This document shows positions 59,372 through 64,000 of a DNA stretch of 64,000 nucleotides, piece after piece. A model generated the notes under the pieces. That model was not told where the DNA came from, searched no databases, and saw only the letters and a program-made list of their open reading frames with translations. The stretch spans positions 434,001 through 498,000 of the forward strand of contig NZ_CP081855.1 of assembly GCF_019797825.1 (NCBI RefSeq), given 5' to 3'. This stretch comes from Limosilactobacillus panis. GTDB taxonomy: Bacteria; Bacillota; Bacilli; Lactobacillales; Lactobacillaceae. The position numbers and the translations under genes are program-made. The number at the start of each line of letters is the position of its first letter. Position 1 is the stretch's first letter.

Positions 59372-61549
59372 ATGGATCAACAAACAATTCAGCTTGTCAA
59401 TAAGCAGTTACCGGACTTAAAGCGTCACCAAATTGAATCGGCGTTAAAACTAATGGATGAGGGGGATACCATCCCCTTCATTGCCCGTTACCGGAAAGAG
59501 ATGACCGGGACGCTAGATGAAGTCCAGCTGCAGTCAATTCGTGACGAATACCGGCACGTGACTAACCTGCATGAGCGGCAGGAAACGGTCATTAATAAGA
59601 TCAAGGAGCAGGGTAAGTTAACGCCGGCCCTTGAAAAGCAAATCAGGACTGCAACCGAATTGCAAACGGTTGAGGACCTGTACCTTCCTTATAAGCAGAA
59701 GCGGCAGACGAAGGCCCAGAAGGCTAGGGTAAACGGCCTAACACCGCTGGCTAACTGGCTACTCACTTATCCGGACGGGGATTTGGCAACGGAAGCAGCC
59801 AAATACGTTAATGACAACGTTGCCGATGCACAGGCTGCACTCGATGGGGCCAATGAAATTCTTGCAGAAGCGATCAGTGAAATGGTAACGGTCCGGGCGT
59901 GGCTACGGAATTACACGAGCAACCACGGTAAGTTAGTCACCAGTCTGAAGCGCAATGGTAAAGAAAAGGACGAACTAAAGACTTACCAGCAGTACTACGA
60001 CTTTTCCAGCGCCGTTAAGGATTTGAACTCCTACCAGGTCCTGGCAATCAACCGGGGTGAGAAGGAAGGTGTCTTGAGTGTTAAGGTTACCGTTGACGAG
60101 GCGGTTGTCCTGAACTACCTGTCATTCCGGCTGATTCGGACTACGGCAAAGAACGCGGCGACGGCCTTTATCGCGGCGGCGGCTGAGGATGCTTACAAGC
60201 GTTTCCTGGGCCCGGCCATTGAGCGGGAGATTCGTCACCGCCTGACTGAGGATGCCGATAAGCAGGCCATTCACGTGTTTGGTGAGAACCTCTACCACCT
60301 TTTGATGCAGGCACCAATCAAGGGAAAGGTCGTTTTGGGCTTTGACCCGGCTTACCGGACTGGTTGTAAGCTAGCCGTCCTTGATGAAAACGGAAAGTTC
60401 CTTACGAAGGCAGTTATCTACCCCCACAAGCCCGCTCCAGAGAAGCAGCGAGCCGCTGCGGAGAGTGAGTTCATTGACTTGCTTGAAAAGTACCATGTTG
60501 AGATGGTAGCAATCGGGAACGGAACCGCTAGCCGTGAGTCCGAGCAGTTTGTCGCTGCGGCACTGAAGAAAGTTGACCGGCCAATTTACTATGTCATTGT
60601 CAATGAGGCGGGGGCGTCAGTCTATTCGGCTAGTCAAGAGGCCCGGGATGAATTTCCAGACCTCCACGTTGAGCAACGGAGTGCTATCAGTATTGGTCGC
60701 CGTCTCCAGGACCCATTGGCTGAACTGGTAAAGATTGACCCCCAGTCGATTGGGGTTGGTCAGTACCAGCACGATTTACCTAAGAAAGAATTGACTAGTG
60801 AGTTAGATGCCGTCGTTGAACGGGCAGTTAACCGGGTGGGGGTCAACCTTAACACGGCCAGCTATCAGCTACTCAGTCAAATTTCCGGCTTAAACAAGAC
60901 GATTGCTAAAAATATTGTTAAGTATCGTGACGACCATGGCCAATACACTAACCGGAAGCAACTCCAAGATGTTCCCCGATTAGGTCCAAAGGCATTCCAA
61001 CAGTCAGTCGGTTTCCTTAGGATTGTTAATGGCGAAAACCCTTTGGATAATACCGATGTTCACCCGGAAAGCTACCCAATTGCTGCTAAGATGATGAAAG
61101 CAGCAGACGTTGCGGTTGCTGACCTAGGAACGCCAGCAGCAACGAAACAGCTTGAGAAGTTGAATATCGAAGACTTTACGACCGAGAAGGCAGGGACCGC
61201 CACGATTAATGACATTGTTGCCTCCCTACAAAAACCGGGGCGGGATCTCCGGGATTCCATGCCAGCACCGTTACTGCGTCATGATGTGATGACGATTGAG
61301 GACCTGAAGCCGGGAATGAAATTGCAGGGGACGGTCCGCAACGTTGTTGACTTCGGGGCCTTTGTGGATATTGGTGTTAAGCACGACGGTTTGGTCCACA
61401 TCTCGAAGATGACGAAGAAATTTACCAGGGATCCCCGGTCGGTAGTTTCGGTTGGTGACATTGTGGACGTTTGGATTGACAGTGTCGACTTGAAGCGGCA
61501 GCGTATTCAGCTGACCATGTTAAAACCGGCAGGAGCCGATAATGAATAA
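59372..61549 (+). CDS. tex: Tex-family RNA-binding transcription accessory protein
   Basis: 725 residues: N-terminal Tex region (DTIPFIARYRKEMTGTLDE), a YqgF/RNase H-like domain (VVLGFDPAYRTGCKLAVLD, about 325), helix-hairpin-helix repeats (LNTASYQLLSQISGLNKTIA, KQLQDVPRLGPKAFQQ), and a C-terminal S1 domain (GTVRNVVDFGAFVDIGVKHD, about 653-718). GGAGGATGT precedes the ATG. Overlaps the SprT-like gene by 8 bp. Confidence 0.96.
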   Translation: MDQQTIQLVNKQLPDLKRHQIESALKLMDEGDTIPFIARYRKEMTGTLDEVQLQSIRDEYRHVTNLHERQETVINKIKEQGKLTPALEKQIRTATELQTVEDLYLPYKQKRQTKAQKARVNGLTPLANWLLTYPDGDLATEAAKYVNDNVADAQAALDGANEILAEAISEMVTVRAWLRNYTSNHGKLVTSLKRNGKEKDELKTYQQYYDFSSAVKDLNSYQVLAINRGEKEGVLSVKVTVDEAVVLNYLSFRLIRTTAKNAATAFIAAAAEDAYKRFLGPAIEREIRHRLTEDADKQAIHVFGENLYHLLMQAPIKGKVVLGFDPAYRTGCKLAVLDENGKFLTKAVIYPHKPAPEKQRAAAESEFIDLLEKYHVEMVAIGNGTASRESEQFVAAALKKVDRPIYYVIVNEAGASVYSASQEARDEFPDLHVEQRSAISIGRRLQDPLAELVKIDPQSIGVGQYQHDLPKKELTSELDAVVERAVNRVGVNLNTASYQLLSQISGLNKTIAKNIVKYRDDHGQYTNRKQLQDVPRLGPKAFQQSVGFLRIVNGENPLDNTDVHPESYPIAAKMMKAADVAVADLGTPAATKQLEKLNIEDFTTEKAGTATINDIVASLQKPGRDLRDSMPAPLLRHDVMTIEDLKPGMKLQGTVRNVVDFGAFVDIGVKHDGLVHISKMTKKFTRDPRSVVSVGDIVDVWIDSVDLKRQRIQLTMLKPAGADNE

Positions 61550-62000
61550 TCAAGAACTGCAGCGGCTAACTGAAAAGTGGTCGCTGCAATGTTTTAACCG
61601 TCCCTTTACCCACCGGATTTTTTTCAATCCGCACTTGCGGACTACCGGGGGGCGCTACCACCTGAATGATGGTCATATTGATATTAATCCCTTGATGTAC
61701 ACCGAATTTGATATCGACAACTTAAAGCGGGTTGTCCTTCATGAGCTGTGCCACTACCACCTCCACCAAACCGGACGCGACTACCACCACCGAAGTAGGG
61801 CCTTCCGAACCCTGTTGGCCCAGGTTGGTGGCTCACGATACGCTCCGGTGACGAGTAAGGCCCGCCCACCCAAACGGCACCTGTTTTACCAGTGCCAGGG
61901 CTGTGGCGTCGTCATCGCTCGCCAGCGGCATTTCAATACCTACCGGTACGTCTGCCGACGGTGTGGACACCATTTCAAATTAGTAAAGGATGTTTCCTGA
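61542..62000 (+). CDS. SprT-like zinc metallopeptidase family protein
   Basis: 152 residues. The metallopeptidase motif HELCHYHLHQ (HExxH, about 66-70) is followed by a C-terminal zinc ribbon with CQGC and CRRC pairs. Bacillus YdcK is of this type; the substrate is unknown. Its start overlaps tex by 8 bp, which implies coupled translation; the same tex-sprT pairing is common in Firmicutes. Confidence 0.92.
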   Translation: MNNQELQRLTEKWSLQCFNRPFTHRIFFNPHLRTTGGRYHLNDGHIDINPLMYTEFDIDNLKRVVLHELCHYHLHQTGRDYHHRSRAFRTLLAQVGGSRYAPVTSKARPPKRHLFYQCQGCGVVIARQRHFNTYRYVCRRCGHHFKLVKDVS

Positions 62001-62022
62001 TTGAATTGGGGGCAGTAACAAG

Positions 62023-63368
62023 ATGCAATTTTTAAGAAAAACAGCGGTCCGGGGGACGAGTCCCTTCCTGATTATTGCGGTCGCCTTTGGGGGCTTGATC
62101 CTTCTAGGAACCATTTTACTGATGCTGCCGGTGGCGACAAAGAGTGGTCAGGGGACCTCATTTGCCGACGCCCTGTTTACGGCGACCTCTGCTGCTTGTG
62201 TGACTGGGCTGGTCGTTCACAACACGGCAACTTACTGGTCGCTCTTTGGTCAGACTGTTATTTTGGCCCTGATCCAAGTTGGTGGCCTGGGAGTGGTGAC
62301 CGTTGTCGTTGGTGTACGGGCGCTACGGCGGCAGCGAATTAGTCTGCGTGAGCGAACAATCATGCAGGAGTCGCTGTCTGCCTCAAAGATTGGGGGCGTC
62401 ATTCGGTCGACCCGCTTTATCATTGTGACCACCATTGGGATTGAATTCATTGGGGCCCTCCTTTTACTACCGATGTTTGTTCCCCGCTTTGGGTGGGAAG
62501 GTGGCAGTGGTGAAGCCATCTTCCATGCCGTCTCGGCTTTCTGTAACGCGGGCTTTGACCTTCTCAGTACTAAGCGGCCTTACCAGTCACTGGTGGCATA
62601 CTCAACAAATGTTGAAATAAACCTTGTGATTGGCCTCTTGATTCTGATTGGGGGAATCGGCTTTGTCACCTGGATTGATGTTCGTCGGTATGGCTGGCAC
62701 ATTCATCGTTACCGCCTGCAGAGTAAAATCGTTCTGGTGGCAACGGTCATCCTTTTGTTAGTGCCAATGGTCTACTTCTTTAACTGTGAGCTTCAAAGCT
62801 TTCCTTTCCGATGAAGAAACGACTTTTGGCGTCCTTCTTCCAGACGGTGAGCCCCCGGACCGCCGGTTTTAACACGGTTTCTTTAACGCAGCTGTCTGAT
62901 AACGGTAAGTTTATGACAATCCTGCTGATGTTTATCGGTGGAGGAACTGGTTCGACGGCGGGGGGAATTAAGATGACGACGGCGGGCGTCCTGTTCTGTA
63001 CCTGTTTAGCGGTGATCTTTCGCCGGCGGGAGGTAACGGCGTTTGGCCGGCGGATTGCTTCCCGGACCATTTTTCGGGCTGCGGCTATATTTACCCTGTA
63101 CTTAAGCTTGTTAATCGTGGCGGCAATGATGATGAGCGGTGTGGAGCACTTGGCGCTGTTGACCAGCCTGTTCGAATGTGCTTCGGCGCTGGATACGGTC
63201 GGTCTAACCCTGGGGGTGACCCCCTTACTGCACTTAAGTTCACGTCTACTTTTGATACTATTGATGTTCATTGGGCGGGTAGGCAGTTTGACAGTCGTCT
63301 TTGCGGTGGGCAGCCACTCGACAAAGTTCCAGGCCCGTTACCCAGAGGAGACCGTAAACGTTGGTTAG
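62023..63368 (+). pseudogene. ktrB: Potassium uptake membrane subunit KtrB (TrkH family), frameshifted
   Basis: The first frame (62023-62814) encodes the N-terminal half: GGLILLGTILLMLPVATKSG and the first selectivity loop TATSAACVTGLVV. It stops after ELQSFPFR. The second frame (from 62811) continues with SFFQTVSPRTAGFNTVSLTQ and GGGTGSTAGGIKMTT, which carry later pore loops. Adding one base in the C run near 62808 would restore SFPFP-MKKRLLASFFQ. This is therefore a single-base frameshift or a sequencing error. Its partner ktrA downstream is also damaged, which favours real decay. Confidence 0.85.
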
Positions 63369-63381
63369 GAGGAAGTTAACG

Positions 63382-63983
63382 ATGGCAAAGGATAACATTG
63401 ACTCGGCATTGACGTGATGGGAATCGATATCAAGGAGGATCGGGTGACTGCTGCCATCGATGTCCTTACCCGGGGCCTGATTGGCAACACTACGAACGCT
63501 GACTTTTTAAGAAGCTGCGGGGTGGGAAATTTTGACCTGTGTGTCGTAACGATTGGTGGAGACTTTGAGGCTTCGCTGGAGACAACCTGACAGCTTAAAC
63601 AGCTAGGCGCCAAGGAGGTCATTACCCGGGCTAGCTCAGCAATTCATGAGCAGTTCTTGTTACGTAACGGGGCGGATGAAAGTATTTATCCCGAACGCCA
63701 AGATGCCCAGTGGCTGGCCTACCGCTACAGTTCACCCCATATTTTGGATTACACTCGTTTAGACCAGGAAAATGCTATCTTTGAGATTGAGGTCCCGACG
63801 TCGTGGGCTGGTAAATCACTAGTGGAGATTGATGCCCGGCGGAAATATGATCTCAATATTATTGGTAGTAAGCACCTAGATGGACGAGTATCGACCCATG
63901 TTGATCCCGAACAACTCCTGGAAAAAGGGATGACCTTGCTGGTTAGTGGGGATGCCCAGACGATCCTTAAATTATTTCGCTAA
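63382..63983 (+). pseudogene. ktrA: Potassium uptake regulatory subunit KtrA (TrkA-N/TrkA-C), degraded
   Basis: The gene starts normally (ATG at 63382 after AGGAGGAAGTTAACG; MAKDNI), then lacks the segment with the Rossmann glycine motif. It resumes in another frame at GIDVMGIDIKEDRVTAAIDVL. A TGA interrupts the frame after DFEASLETT (about 63588); the rest (QLKQLGAKEVITRASSAIHE to the end, with a TrkA-C part EIEVPTSWAGKSL) is intact. Loss of the nucleotide-binding motif and a stop make it non-functional. It follows ktrB by 13 bp. Confidence 0.85.
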
Positions 63984-64000
63984 AAATAAAAAAAGTACTT

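Overview
The window looks like a chromosomal segment of a Limosilactobacillus (formerly the Lactobacillus reuteri group). The reasons are the core gene order (pth-mfd-rqcP-divIC-S1-tilS-hpt-ftsH-hslO-dusB-lysS-rrn), a lactobacillar 16S gene, a dlt operon, genes suited to a D-aspartate peptidoglycan cross-bridge, and lipoproteins of a type I associate with L. reuteri. Species is not determined. Core genes are moderately GC-rich with many CGG and CTG codons; accessory genes are visibly AT-richer.

Layout. 1-729: the start of the dlt operon (dltA, dltX) on the minus strand, with its promoter. 1003-2506: alr and an orphan mazF. 2531-20500: an accessory island of about 18 kb. It starts with an IS3-family element and ends with a solitary copy of that element's terminal bases; TCT lies on both sides. 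Outside these are the two arms of a hairpin that would form one bidirectional terminator between mazF and the CBS-ACT gene if the island were removed. The island carries two paralogous lipoprotein genes and a third, IS-broken relative; a small HTH gene with a palindrome in its promoter; an N6-adenine methyltransferase gene split by an IS4-family element; a PLD-SNF2 helicase gene; an IS1182-family element; a 305-codon unknown gene; and a type I toxin-antitoxin module of the holin-like (Lpt) type. The two IS4-family copies have identical transposases, lie in opposite orientations, and each has a visible target duplication. Removing each in silico restores an open frame.

20523-34625: a CBS-ACT gene, then the co-directional housekeeping run from pth to lysS. 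34692-40807: a terminator, a leader with three strong tandem promoters, and an rRNA operon (16S, tRNA-Ile, tRNA-Ala, 23S, 5S, tRNA-Asn, tRNA-Thr). 40990-42268: a T-box leader and a PanE-type reductase. 42450-50672: an IS-rich stretch (decayed IS66, IS30, ISL3, IS1182) around a second tRNA-Asn, the peptide transporter dtpT, tRNA-Tyr, tRNA-Gln and an unknown gene.

50710-55954: an MFS exporter, then an ATP-grasp ligase, an AspT-type transporter and an aspartate/glutamate racemase, which together fit supply and use of D-aspartate for the cell wall. 56171-62000: a NagR-like GntR regulator with a DasR/NagR-like operator, the NAD salvage pair pncB-nadE, tex and a SprT-like gene. 62023-63983: a decayed ktrBA potassium-uptake operon, with a frameshift in ktrB and a deletion plus stop in ktrA.
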